DNA from: Porogramme epimiltina
Lineage: Eukaryota; Basidiomycota; Agaricomycetes; Polyporales; Polyporaceae
DNA length: 64,000 bases
Assembly (NCBI GenBank): GCA_900155495.1
Contig: FTLJ01000412.1
Span: forward strand, 56,793-120,792
Direction of reading: 5' to 3'
The notes under the pieces were generated by a model. The model was not told the origin of the DNA. It worked only from the letters and a program-made list of their open reading frames with translations, and searched no databases. The translations under genes were made by a program, and so were the position numbers. Positions 10,867-22,572 of this stretch are shown one piece after another (positions within the stretch are counted from its first letter, which is position 1; the number at the start of each line of letters is the position of its first letter).

Positions 10867-11938
10867 TTATCTCCGATCAAGGTAGCTGATAATAGATCCA
10901 ATGAAGGATACGGTAGAGCCCACCACCCGACTGAAGATACCATGTCCCTCCACGAGCCAGAGTATCAGTGTAAGGACTTGTCGCGCCCTCTTCGCACTCG
11001 GTCTACAGTGACAGATCGATGTGCATCCACGCTCGTTGCCTATTACCCAATCCACATATTTACGTATGATCCATGGCGGCGGCGGCTTTTTTTCATACAC
11101 ATCCTAGATATGCCATGAGCAAAGCGAGGCGTACGGAAGGCCATGGAGGAACGTACATGGAAAACCGAGAAACAGAATACTCCAAAACATTGCATATCCC
11201 ATGAATAGGGATCGAGTCGTGTAACGCCGTCAGGTTTGGGGTTCTGCGAAGGGGGCAAGTCGATAGCGGGCTGCTGTCCAGGACCTAGAGAGAATTCGCG
11301 AGACATCTCGAAGTCGATCATATACGGTTGACCGGGCGGAATGAAACGACCGCGTGCATCCACCTTCTTCTCATACGCAAAGTTGTCCAGGCAAATGTCA
11401 AGATGGGCGATGTTACGACTATGCATGTGTACTATGATCTGCAATAGGCCGCGTTAGCAAATACCAACAACCTACGAAGTGATAGGTGCATCAGAACATA
11501 CTTCCAAAACTCGATCAAGAAAAGTCAAAGTCGTGTCTAACGACCAGAAAGATGGAGAGAGTCCATCAAATGAGGAGAAATATGGGGAGAGGATAAATGG
11601 CCCGTGTGGATCCTCGATGATATCGCCCGGCATAACGTATTTCGATGAGACAGGGTCGCGTAGCAGCCGCTCATAAATGGCCAGCTCGTTATACTCAGCT
11701 CGCGGAAACTTGACTACCCAGCGTGGCCTTTGTCTATTCGCGATGAAGACGTGTCCCTAACATACGAGATAGGTAAGTTGTAGAGAAATAAGGAGGTGGT
11801 CCGGATACTTGCAGGTCTCATCATATCTGTGAGGAGTATCCCCCTTCGCCGGAGTTCAGGTTGCTCCTTCAACCACTTCGGGACACCACGTGTGTTATCG
11901 CCATCATCTTGAATGTCTGTTAACCGTTCTTGGGGCAT
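10867..11938 (-). CDS. Protein kinase-like gene, array copy E (type 2)
   Basis: Near-duplicate of copy C: start MPQERLTD at 11938, RWVVKFPRAEYNELAIYERL, HLDICLDNF with EKKVDARGR, IDFE, DPYSWDM, VYEKKPPPPW and NERGCTSICHCRPSA. Exon 2 is complete once read from the minus strand (acceptor TTAG before GGACACGTC). The donor after exon 1 is GCAAGT, as in C, so the GC intron predates the C/E duplication. Differences from C are scattered and conservative, with no stops or frameshifts, which argues for retained function or very recent origin. Confidence 0.78.
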
Positions 11939-12659
11939 GTTGCTGTAGTCAGTTGTCCGGTCGTCGTCCCAAATGAGAGCTCGCCGAGGAAAAGCTTTCC
12001 GGTGTAGTATCTGAGAGAGAGGGTGCAAGTAAGTGGCGCGTGTGATGCAGGGCTCTCCGCCAACAATGGTTGATACAATAAGTAGAAGGACAAGTCAAGA
12101 AGCTCAGCCGCTGATTGCACGGGCGGCGACGCAGTGACGAAACGGTTGCAAGGGCCACAAGGCCGGCTCTACCAGAGGAGCCAAATCAGGAATTTACAGA
12201 GCCAATGAGAGCGCGGCATCATTGATGGCGCCACACGTGATGTTCGAGGAGAGGCGCATAGGCCCTGCCGCCTTGGTCCCGAGACCATCCTTGGAGTTTG
12301 GATCCGTCCAGATAGCAAATACTCGCCGTTCACGGCCAGAAGCTCATGTTCACGGCCAGCTGAAGAAACATGACTCACAGCGATTTGGAGATATCAATGA
12401 AAGTACAGCGCGACGGGGTCCCTGAAATCATCACATCTTGCCAATGCGAACATCTTTATACTGGACACATTCCGTCGCGCTGGAGCTCTGCAACGAGTAA
12501 CATACTTACTCGGAGGAGCGAGGGGCCTACATCCCACGTGAAAGGCCCTATACAACATTGTAAGAGCCACATGCGGTATCCGCACTACGCTACAAAGTCG
12601 ACTCAGCCGAGTCCCCGCGTTTACCCATGCCCACTCCGGATTCTCAGAGAGCACCTAGC

Positions 12660-13766
12660 TTACTCGCCGCCATTATCGCTGCCCTGGTTTTCATCTCCGT
12701 GCCCGAGGAGCCTCACGGTGGATCTGAAAGACGACAAGACAGCGCTTACAGCCCTGCTCACGAGCTCGTACCCGCACACGACACAACGAATCAGCGGGAG
12801 CGCTCGCCGTACCTGCCGCGCACTCGGTCTGCAGTGACAGACCCCCAAACATCCGCGTTCCTCGCCAATCAACCACCTCACATACCACCTCACAATCCAT
12901 GGCTGTGATGGTTTGAACCTATACACTTCCTACAGCCAGGGTAAGCGCGATGGGAGACACGAGCAACAGATGAGATGAGACATACCTCAAATACTGATCT
13001 AGAAAGTATGCCAACACAATACATGTCCCACGAATAAGGGTCCAGATGGGTGATTCCACCAGGTTTCGGGTACTGTGATGGTGGAAGCTCGATGGCATGC
13101 TGTCGTCCAGGACCCGATGGAAATTCCCGAGACGTCTCAAAGTCGATACAGTAAGGATAACCGGGCGTTATTCTGTGGCCGTTGGCATCTGTCTTGTAGT
13201 CGTACACAAAGTTATCCAAACATAGATCGAGGTGTGTAATGTGCTGGCTGTGCAAATACACTATGCACTGCAACCAACAGTGTCAGTAATGTACAAGTTT
13301 AAGTAATGCTTAGAAAGGATACTAACATCAAGAACTCGTTCGAGGAACTTGAACGCGGTGCCCAGCGACCAGCCATAGGAGCCGAGTTCGAAAAATTCTT
13401 TGAGAAACGGCATTATCATGAAATCGCCTTGTGTATCTTCGATAATCTCGCACGGCACGATATACATGTGGGATGCGGGATCGCGGAGAAGCCGCCTGAA
13501 AATGGCCAGCTCGTTCCAACCCGGTCGAGGTATCTTGACATACCATCGAGGAGTCGTCCTGTATGAGACGTACAGATGACCCTTCAGAAGGAAATGAGTG
13601 CCTCAAAGAGGGTCGGACACAGAGTTTTGACACTCACAGGCCTCATAAAGTCTGAGAGTTGTATTCCTCTTCGCTCTAGCTCGGGATGGTTCTGCAATCT
13701 CCTGGGAACGTTGAATGGATCCTCGGGCTCAGGCGACTCCGCACCGATTGTGTGCTCTTCAGACAT
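12660..13766 (-). CDS. Protein kinase-like gene, array copy F (type 1)
   Basis: Start MSEEHTIGAESPEPEDPF at 13766. Exon 2 carries RWYVKIP and NELAIFRRL. The middle exon has HLDLCLDNF (leucine in place of the isoleucine seen elsewhere), IDFE and DPYSWDMYCVG. The end reads EERGCLGVCHCRPSA, then a hydrophobic helix and an acidic tail (GHGDENQGSDNGGE) resembling that of D. F opens the three-gene unit F-G-D1, whose parallel is H-I-D2. An in-frame ATG at 13820 would add 18 residues (SSFRRTTVAAAELPSCN), not shared with other copies. Confidence 0.78.
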
Positions 13767-14165
13767 GTTACAAGAAGGGAGTTCAGCTGCGGCGACCGTG
13801 GTGCGACGAAACGAAGACATAATGGCAGTGACAATAAGAATGCGGGAACGCGTTCACCGGCACCCCTCGCCGGTGCCACGATGGCAGTCGGCAGCCGCGG
13901 AGTCTCAACATGGCTGGCAATCAATGTCAAGACTCACGGAGACGACTGAGTTTGAATCGACTCACTCACACAATACGAGCCTGATGTCCATGGCCCCTGC
14001 GGCAGCGGACGAAATATCCACAGACAATAATTTGCTGTTTGAGGGGAAGTATGGATATCACACTATTCTTTCGGCCGCCATTCTCGTAAGTATGCATCGA
14101 AGTGAAGCGAGGCTTGTTCAGAAAGATGCTCACCGACCTCGAGAGCCTGCTATAATGACGATCCG

Positions 14166-15216
14166 TCACCTATTAAGGCCCAAGCGTACGGGAGATCTGA
14201 ATGGCGAAAAGCCAGCGCCCACGGCCCCGCGGACGAGCTCGTACCCACCCACGACCCAGCGAATTAGCACGAGCATCCGCAGGGCCTGCCGCGCACTCGG
14301 TCTGCAGTGACATACCCCCGAACATCCCCTCTCCCCACCCGTCAGCCACCCCACGTACCACCCTACAATCCATGACTGCGACGATTTGAATCTGTGCACT
14401 TCCTACGACCAACGTAAGCACAACAGAATTTACGAGTAACGGATGAAGCCCACCTTGAACACTACTTCTGAGAGTACGCCAAAGCAATACATATCCCACG
14501 AGTAAGGGTCCAGATGGGTGAGTTCGCCCGGTTTGGGGTATTGTGACGGGGGAAGTTCGATGGCAGTCTGTTGCCCAGGACCCAGCGGGAGCTCTTGAGA
14601 CGTCTCGAAGTCGATCAAGTATGGAAAGCCCGGCGGTATCATGCGACCGTTAATATCTGTCTTCCAGTCATACACGAAGTTGTCTACACAAATATCGAGG
14701 TGTGCAATGTGCTGACTGTGCAGATACACGATGCACTGCAATCGACCACGTCAGCAAGATGCTAATTTCGAGCGTGCTGAGAGAGACACTAGCCTCGAGA
14801 ATTTGCGCTAGGAACCTGAAGGCCGTACCCAGCGACCAGTTGTAAGAACCGAGATGAAAAAATTCGTTGAGAAACGGCATTGAAATCATATCGCCATGTA
14901 CGTCTTCGATGATCTCGCATGGAACGAGATACTTGGAGGACTTAGGATCGCGGAGAAGTCGCCTATAAATCGCCAACTCATTCCAACCCTGATGAGGGAT
15001 CTTAACGACCCATCTCGGAAAGGTTCTGTATGACAAAAACAGATGGCCCTTCAAAACATCAGTGATCAAAGTGGGATACACGGGGAGCTTTGAGGCACCA
15101 ACAGGCCTCATCATGTCCGAGAGCTGTATCCCTCTTCGCTCGAGCTCGGGATGATTCTTCAGCCTCTTCGGAACGCCAAATGGGTCTTCGAGCTCGGTCG
15201 CATGCTCCTCAAGCAT
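14166..15216 (-). CDS. Protein kinase-like gene, array copy G (type 3)
   Basis: Type 3 copy starting MLEEHATELEDPF. Distinctive residues shared only with I are the HLFLSYRT opening of exon 2, RWVVKIPHQGW, DPKSSKYLVPCE, IIEDVHGDMISMPFL, an exon 2 that ends in LAQILEA, and DWKTD after the catalytic loop HLDICVDNF. IDFE, DPYSWDMYCFG and GERGCSGVCHCRPSA are present. A single open frame covers exon 1, intron 1 and exon 2 (14668-15411), so intron 1 contains no stop. The frame also stays open upstream to 15411 through a segment related to the leader of copy I. Confidence 0.76.
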
Positions 15217-16129
15217 GCTGCTACGGGTGTACAGCTGCTGGTTGCGAAGAGGGAATCTAGCTGTGACAATAACGGTAAGAAGATGAGACGACAACGGGCA
15301 CGACGTCACCAATGGCTGGTCCGATAGAATGCCAGCTAGACCTTTCGTTGGCGCTACGGTGGCACGCCTGGCACCCGCTGGCCGCGGAGTCCAAATTTGG
15401 CTGCCAGTCAATGTCGAGGGCCACTGAAGTTACTGAGTTTGAATTGGCTCACCAACAGGCAACTCCAAGCCAGTCAACAGTGCTCACTGCCCACGGGCTA
15501 CCATGACGCCGGACGGATGAAGCTCACATAGCATCTCATGGCTCTTAACCGAGCTGACCTTCAAGAAACTGATGCACTACGTTGTTCTGTCGCCATCGTT
15601 ATTGTGAGCACGCGTCGAGGTGAAGCGGAGGTTGCTCAAATATGCTCACCGGCATCCTGTTTAAAGAAGCTAGCAACCAGCCCTGAACCCGTCTGAATGC
15701 TTATTTTGGAGGTGCCATCAAGGTCCTCCATCGTGGAAACGAAGTTTCCGGCAACCTAGATGCAGATAATAAGCTCCCCCCTCCGTGTCCCCCGCCGTAC
15801 GGTGTTCGACAAGGAGGTCCACGGTGGACCTGAGCAACGATCAGGTGACCACGAATTTGAGGTACTGACGTCACCCAGCGCCAACTTCGGACGCTGCAGC
15901 GCCGCCCGCTGCCCCGGGATTCCGTTCCGCTCGGGCAAGAGACTCGGACGACGGAGAGCACAAATACAAAGGCTAACGCATCTACCATAAACATGTATTG
16001 GAGGTGTGTGTAGGTACAGTAGGTATAATACACACTTCCGGTTGTTATACACCCACGGCCTGTAGACGCGATAAAGATACACAAGTCCCCGGGCCCTTCG
16101 CAGGGCCATGATTTTAGCGACTTCATGCG

Positions 16130-17250
16130 CCGTCCGTGCCACGCCCGCCCGCGCTTCCTCATCCCAAAGGTCGACTCTGAGTCTCTGACGCGCCCCCGCG
16201 CTCGCCCACGTCCGCACCGACTCAGCGGAGAGTGCCTCCTCCTCGCCACTGTCATCGTCATCGTCGTCCTCGTCTCCGCCCCCATCCCCGCGCCCGCGCC
16301 CGTCTCGACGTCCACCGCACCCGGCCCATCTCGAACCGCGCATTGTCACCGCGCGCAGAGCACCCACACGCACACGTCTCCGACGCCGACGTGCCTGTGC
16401 CCGTGCTCGCGTCGGGGTCGAGCGTGTAGTGCGAAGTGAGGAAAAGCCCCTCACTGCCCGAAGATGCGTCGCCGCGCTGCCCCGGGGCCGCGTCGGTCGT
16501 GAGGGTAGTGTCGATGCTGCGCTTGCAAGAGCCTTGAAGGTCGAAGAGGAAGCGGTGGACGAGGTCGGATGTATTCCTGTGGGTGGAAAGCGGGTGAGGG
16601 AGTGGTGTGGTGGGGGGGAGAGGACGTACGGCTCGGTGAAGGCGGTGATGTTGCTCGCGCCGCCGGTGCTGAAGTGCTGTATAAAGGGAGATCGGACTCT
16701 TGCGTGGCGTGAAAATCGCACTGCAAGGGGGGAGACGTATCGTGGGCATGGTGAAGGCCGTGACGATGTGCGCAGAGTGTAGACAGAATAGAATTCTATG
16801 AAAGCAAGGGCTCAGCCGCGAAAAGCCAATGAGAGCGCGTCTCAGGCATACACCAAGTATGTCGTGCCTACCGTGTCATGAAAACCCCGCCACGCAAGCC
16901 GGACAAAGGATAAGTACACACCATCTACTGACAACACGCCGCCGAGGCGCGAGCTAGACCTGAGGGAAGGACATCTTTCTTTTTAAGCGTCTCCCATGTT
17001 ACGAGGAGCATAATGAGGTCGGAGAGGACGAGTGATGTGCGCTCTTTGGCGGTCGCTGGTGCAACAATGTAAGCGTATCTACACACAGTGGTTTGCTAAA
17101 AGCCAGCGCACCTCTGCATAATTAGATTAGCATTCACGTTCATCGCGCAAATGAAAGCGCACTTTTGTGTGGTGGAGTGGGAATGGGTATCTTGCAGTTC
17201 TGCAGGCAGCCATAGATCGGGACCGGGTATCCATCTTAGTGGAACCTGAA
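16130..17250 (-). pseudogene. DUF6533 gene relic D1, 5'-truncated
   Basis: Matches the 3' half of D2 (20606-22572) through its flank. Recognisable exons read minus-strand: the extracellular piece (DGYPVPIYGC-like, 17190-17250), the membrane segment ERTSLVLSDLIMLLVTW near 16990-17040, the ITAFTEP exon near 16620-16660, and the C-terminal RFLFDLQGS exon from about 16590 downward. The first exons, which should hold the YDYxxTxxREV signature, are missing. The sequence stops matching at about 17250, where kinase H's terminal exon begins. The C-terminal frame also departs from D2 after CGCSARGD. It cannot encode a full protein. Confidence 0.75.
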
Positions 17251-17260
17251 CCCATATCCA

Positions 17261-18307
17261 TCACCGAATAAGGAGGCGTACAGTCGATTTGAGGGACGAT
17301 AAAGCAGTGCCCACCGCGCCCCTCAGTAACTCATAGCCACACACGACCCGGCGAATCAGCACGAGGACTCGTCGTGCCTGGCGCGCACATGGTCTACAGT
17401 GACAAACCCCCGCACACCCACGCTCATTACCTGTCAGCCACCGCACATACCACCCAACAATCCACGACTGCCACAATTCTTTTCTCTTAACTTCCTGGGA
17501 CCAGTGTGAGCATAGTAGAGCCTACGGGAAAGATACAACATACCTCGAAGACTAGTCTCGAAAGTATGCCAGTGCAATACATATCCCACGAGTAAGGGTC
17601 GAGACGGGTGAGTTCACCCGGTTTCCAGTACTGTGACGGTGGAAGCTCAATAGCAGGTTGTTGTCCAGGACCCAATGGATATTCCTGAGACGTCTCGAAG
17701 TCGATGAAATACGGATATCCCGGCGGTATCATGGCTCCCTTGTAGTCATACACAAAGTTATCCAGACATATATCAAGATGCGCAATGCGCTGGCTGTGCA
17801 GATACACCACACACTACAATCATCTCCGTCAATAAGATATAAGTTCCGATATAGAAAGGGATACTAACATCAAGAATTCGCTCGAGGAACCTGAGGGCCG
17901 TGCCCAGAGACCAACCGTAAGGCCCGAGGTGGAAAAATCCTTTCAAAAACGGCATTATCATGAAATCGCCTTGTGTATCTTCGATAATCTCGCACGGCAC
18001 GATATACTTGGAGGACGCCGGATCGCGGTGAAGCCGCCTGAACATGGCCAGCTCGTTCCAACCCGGTCGAGGTATCTTGACATACCACCGAGGAGTCGTC
18101 CTGTATGAGACGTACAGATGGCCCTTCAGAAGAAAGTGAGTATTCCAACGAGGGTGACAGACAGAAATTTGAGACACTGACGGGTCTCATAAAGTCCGAG
18201 AGTTGTATTCCTCTTCGCTCGAGCTCGGGATGATTCTGCAACCTCTTCGGAACTTTGAATGGGTCCTCGGGCTCAAGGGCCGTCTCAGTCGTACGCTCTT
18301 CAGACAT
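17261..18307 (-). CDS. Protein kinase-like gene, array copy H (type 1)
   Basis: Start MSEERTTETALEPEDPF at 18307. RWYVKIP, NELAMFRRL (methionine for isoleucine), HLDICLDNF, IDFE, DPYSWDMYCTG and NERGCAGVCHCRPCA are present; the last motif has an extra cysteine. A short deletion removes residues between the catalytic loop and IDFE (DYKGAMIPPGYPY, where other copies have DYKTDANG...). Exon 4 begins EVKRKELWQSW instead of EVYRFKSSQSW, with unchanged length. Its stop codon lies only about 10 bp from the end of relic D1, so the duplication breakpoint must be at or just beyond the 3' end of this gene. Confidence 0.77.
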
Positions 18308-18707
18308 GCCGTCGCAGGCGTGAATCCACTGGGGCGAATCGCTGATGACGGTCGCGGCGAGAGGATGAGACGAGATAACGAGAGTGACAATAAGAACAAA
18401 TGGACCCCTCTCCGATGCCAGGTGGCAGTCGGCAGTCGCGGAGTCTCAACCTGGCTGGCAATCAATGTCAAGACTCACGGAGACGACTGAGTTTGAATCC
18501 ACTCACTCACACAATACGAGCCAGATGTCTATGTTCCCTACGTCAGCGACCAAAATATCCACATACAACAATCTATTGTTTGGGCGAGAGGATGGATGTT
18601 ACACTATTCTTTCAGCCGCCATTCTTGTAAGTATGCATCGAAGAGAAGCAAGGCTTGTTCAGAACGATGCTTACCGGCCTCGAGAGCCTGATATAAATGA
18701 CGGTCCG

Positions 18708-19760
18708 TCACCTACTAAGGCCCAGGCATACAAGGGATCTGAATGGCGACAAGACGGCGCCCACGGCCCCGCCGACGAGCTCGTACCCACCCACGACCCA
18801 GCGAATTAGCACGAGCATCCGCAGGGCGTGCCGCGCAGTCGGTCTGCAGTGACATACCCCCGAACATCCCCGCTCCTTACCCATCAGCCACCCTACGAAT
18901 CGCCGCACAATCCATGACTGCGACGGTTTGTATCTGTGAACTTCCTACGGCCAGCGTAAGCACAACAGCGCCTACGAGTGACGAATGAAGCATACCTCGA
19001 ACACTTCTTCTGAAAGTACGCCAAAGCAGTACATATCCCACGAGTAAGGGTCCAGATGGGTGAGTTCACCCGGTTTAGGGCATTGTGACGGGGGAAGTTC
19101 GATGGCAGTCTGTTGTCCAGGACCCCGCGGGAGTTCCTGAGACGTCTCAAAGTCGATCAAGTACGGAAAGCCTGGTCGTACCATGCGGCCGTTAGCATCT
19201 GTCTTCCAGTCGTACACAAAGTTGTCTATACATATATCGAGATGCGCAATGTGCTGGTCGTGCAAATACACTATGCACTGCAATCGACCACGTCAGCAAG
19301 GCGCAGATTGCAAGAGGGCTGAGAGAGAGACACTAGCCTCGAGAATTTGCGCTAGGAACTTGAATGCGGTACCCAGCGACCACTTGTAAGGAGCGAGGAC
19401 GATGAAGTCATAGAGAAACGGCATTGAAATCATATCTCCATGTACGTCTTCAATGATCTCGCACGGCACGAGATACTTGGAGGACTTAGGATCGCGGAGA
19501 AGTCGCCTGAAAATGGCCAGCTCGTTCCAATCCTGATGAGGGATCTTAACGACCCATCTCGGAGAGGTTCTGTATGACAAAAACAGATGCCCCTTCAAAA
19601 CATCGGTGATCAAAGTGGGATACACGAAGGGCTTTGAGACACTAACAGGTCTCATCATGTCCGAGAGCTGTATCCCTCTTCGCTGTAGCTCGGGATGATT
19701 CTTCAGCCTCTCAGGAACACCGAATGGGTCTTCGGGCTCGACAGCATGTTCCTCGAGCAT
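18708..19760 (-). CDS. Protein kinase-like gene, array copy I (type 3)
   Basis: Closest to G: MLEEHAVEPEDPF start, HLFLSYRT, RWVVKIPHQDW, LAQILEA, HLDICIDNF, IDFE, DPYSWDMYCFG, KERGCSGVCHCRPTA. Exons 1 and 2 and their intron again share one frame. That frame continues upstream of the chosen ATG to 19925 (MVLDIDWQ...), and its residues align in frame with the upstream frames of copies D and G, so an N-terminal leader with a hydrophobic core may be part of the protein. This is the last kinase copy; the D2 membrane gene follows on the same strand. Confidence 0.76.
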
Positions 19761-20605
19761 GTCGTCACAGGTGTAAAGCTGTCGGTCGCGAAGAGAGAAT
19801 CTAGCTGCGACAATAATGGTAAGACGATGAGACGACAACGAGCACGAAATCAGTCTCACTGATGACTGGTGGCACCCGCTGGCCGCGGAGTCTAAATTTG
19901 ACTGCCAGTCAATGTCGAGGACCACTGAAGCTACGGAGTTTGAATTGGCTCACTATCAGACAACTCTGACCGAGTTAATGCCCATCACGGCGGACGAAGC
20001 TTAGCATCCGCATGCCATGGCTCTTAACCGAGTTGAGCTTCAGGAAACCGGTGCGCGATGCTGTTCTGCCGAGACTCTGGATGCATATCTTGGAAGAAGT
20101 CATCCACAGGTTTCCTAGCGGCGTCTTCCCGCAAAACTGGACGCCCGTCGTAGGCCTAGAGCCCGTTAGGATGGCCTTGACGCTGCGAATTTCTAGAGTA
20201 GAGCCGAGTGAGCGAAGATTACGACATTCTGAGTCCCCCCTTGGAGGCCGAGGAACTTACGCTGGGAATTGCAAGCGTCATGAGTCACGCTCGACGCCCT
20301 TTGCTACGGGGCTCGGGGACCGCCGCGAAATTGATGTGCTGACGTCACTCGGCGCCAACTTCGGACGCCACAGCGCCGCCCGCCGCCCCAGGATTCCGTT
20401 CCGCTCGGACGAGAGACTCGGAATGACGGAGAGCAGTGACAGATACAAAGGCCAACGCATCTACCATAGACAGGTATTAGAGACATGTGTAGGTACAGTA
20501 GGTATAATACACAGTTCCGGTTAGTTATACACCCACAGCCTGTACTAGACGCGATAAAAATACACAAGTCCCCGGGCCCTTTACAGGGCCATGATTTTAG
20601 CGACC

Positions 20606-22572
20606 TCATGCGGCGTCCGCGCCACGCCCGCGCCCTCGTTCTAGAGGAGAGAGCGCCTCCTCCTCGATCCCGCTCGCCGCCGTCATCGTCATCGTCGTCC
20701 TCGTCTCCATCCCCGTCCCCCCACCGGCACCCATCTCGACATCCCCCGCGCGCAGCGCCCCCTCACCCTTCTCGAGCGCCCCCTCGTCCCCACGCGCGGA
20801 ACACCCACACGCACACGTCCCCGACGCCGACGTGCCCGTGCCCGTGCCCGTGCTGGCACCAGGGTCGAGCGTGTAGTGCGAGGTGAGGAAAGGCCCACTC
20901 CCCGAGGACTCCGCGTCGCCGCACCGCCCCGGTGTCGCGTCGGTCGCGAGGGTGGTGTCGATGCCGCGCTTGCGCGAGCCTTGGAGGTCGAAGAGGAAGC
21001 GGCAGACGAGGACGGATGTTATCCTATAGGAGGGCGAAGGGTTGTGTGAGTTGTAGGGCGGGTAAGAGGGGGGAGAGGACGCACGGCTCGGTGAAGGCGG
21101 TGATGTTGCTCGCGCCGCCGGTGCCGAAGAGCTGGGGAAAGGGATATTAGCCTCTCACGGCGTAAAGATCGCGCTGCGGGATAGAGGACATACCGTGAAC
21201 ATAGTGAGGACGATGTGCACAGAGTGCAGACAGAATAGAATTCTACGAAGGAATCGATCAGGATGGACCCTCACAGTCTAAGATGTTGGGTTTCAGACAT
21301 ACACAAAGTATATCGTGCCTGCGATGTCGCAAAGGCCGCATTAGAACCTCGTCATGCAAGCCTGACAAAACAAGAGTACGCACCATCTACTAACAAGACG
21401 CGCGCAAGGCGCGAGCTAGACCCACGAGGACCCATGGGGAGTACATCTCTCCTTTTAAGCGTCGCCCACGTTACGATGAGCACGATGAGGTCGGAGAGGA
21501 CGAGCGACGTGCGCCCTACGGCGGTCACTGGTAGAACGAGATAAGCTCCGCATCCGCGCGCAACGCTCTGCGAAAAGCCAGCGCACCTCTGCAAATTGAT
21601 GTCAGCATTCAGGTCGAGCGCGCGGACAAAAGAGAGCAGAACGCGCACTTTTGGGTGGTGGAGTGGGGAATGGGGGTCTCGAAGTTCTGCTGGCAGCCGT
21701 AGATCGGGTCCAGGTACCCGTCCTGGTGGAACTTGAACAGGTACTGCGCGCATACAACAAGTCGATCAGACCCGTCGTGCACAAGAAGGGCTTCCGGGGC
21801 GGACACACACCAGGTTCGTGCCGAGGGGCATCAGGGAGAGCGTGAGCACGAGCAGGGTGAGGGGCCAGCTCCTGCTCAGCGCAAGCGTGCGCATCGCCGA
21901 GAACGCTAGTTGTATGCTGTCAGTTCGCCGACTAACGGGCTCGAAGTGGAAGCTGTGGACTCGCCTCCCCACGGAAGAAACTGCGCGATGTCGAGGGAGA
22001 AGTCGACGAGCTGTATGGACGTGCAACTGTGGAGGAAGCGCCCAATGCGCCAGTCAGACACCTGCCGGATCGCAGAACGCAAAAGCGCGTAGCGGACCTC
22101 TGCAGATCTAGATCAGCACACCCGCATATATGCGCTTAGATTAACGCGAGCGCACCGACTGAGATAGGTGCGGGATGTAGGGGAAGAAGTTGAAGATCTT
22201 CTCGACGAGGGTGAGGTAGCGGTTCGCGAAGTAGAGGTACGTCGCGCCGGACACGGGGCCCATCCAGAAGAGCTCGACTTCGCGCCCGAGGGTGATGAAG
22301 TAGTCGTAGAACATGAACACTGCGGGGACGGGTGCATCGCGCCGTTCAGCACACGGTCGCGGGTGGCGCGCACGGGGGGCGAGGGACAAAGGAACCCGGG
22401 GCGGGGCAGGGGAGCACTCACCGGTAGCGGCGACCGTGGAATAGTTGACGACGACGCTAGACGGGGGGCGCGTGGGTCAGCGGGGGATCGGGATCAGACA
22501 GGCGAACGGAAGGACGGACAATTCATAGTAGGCGGCGACGACGGCGGGATCATACACGGGCTGGGAGGACAT
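20606..22572 (-). CDS. DUF6533 multi-pass membrane protein D2
   Basis: Intact-looking gene of the DUF6533 family, fungal proteins with several membrane helices and unknown function. Exons can be chained from ATG 22572: MSSQPVYDPAVVAAYYE, then FVVVNYSTVAAT, then VFMFYDYFITLGREVELFW with FANRYLTL (the family signature). The next exon ends QFLPWG, followed by AFSAMRTLALSRSWPLTLLVLTL, the external loop (LDPIYGCQQNFE), RTSLVLSDLIVLIVTW, GTIYFVY, a helix around HIVLTMFT, NITAFTEP, and a cytosolic tail from RFLFDLQGS to a stop at 20606. The intron after QFLPWG starts with GCGAGT, while the same intron in D3 starts with GT. The tail is glycine-, threonine- and acid-rich. Exon limits are by eye and a few introns are uncertain. 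Confidence 0.75.
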
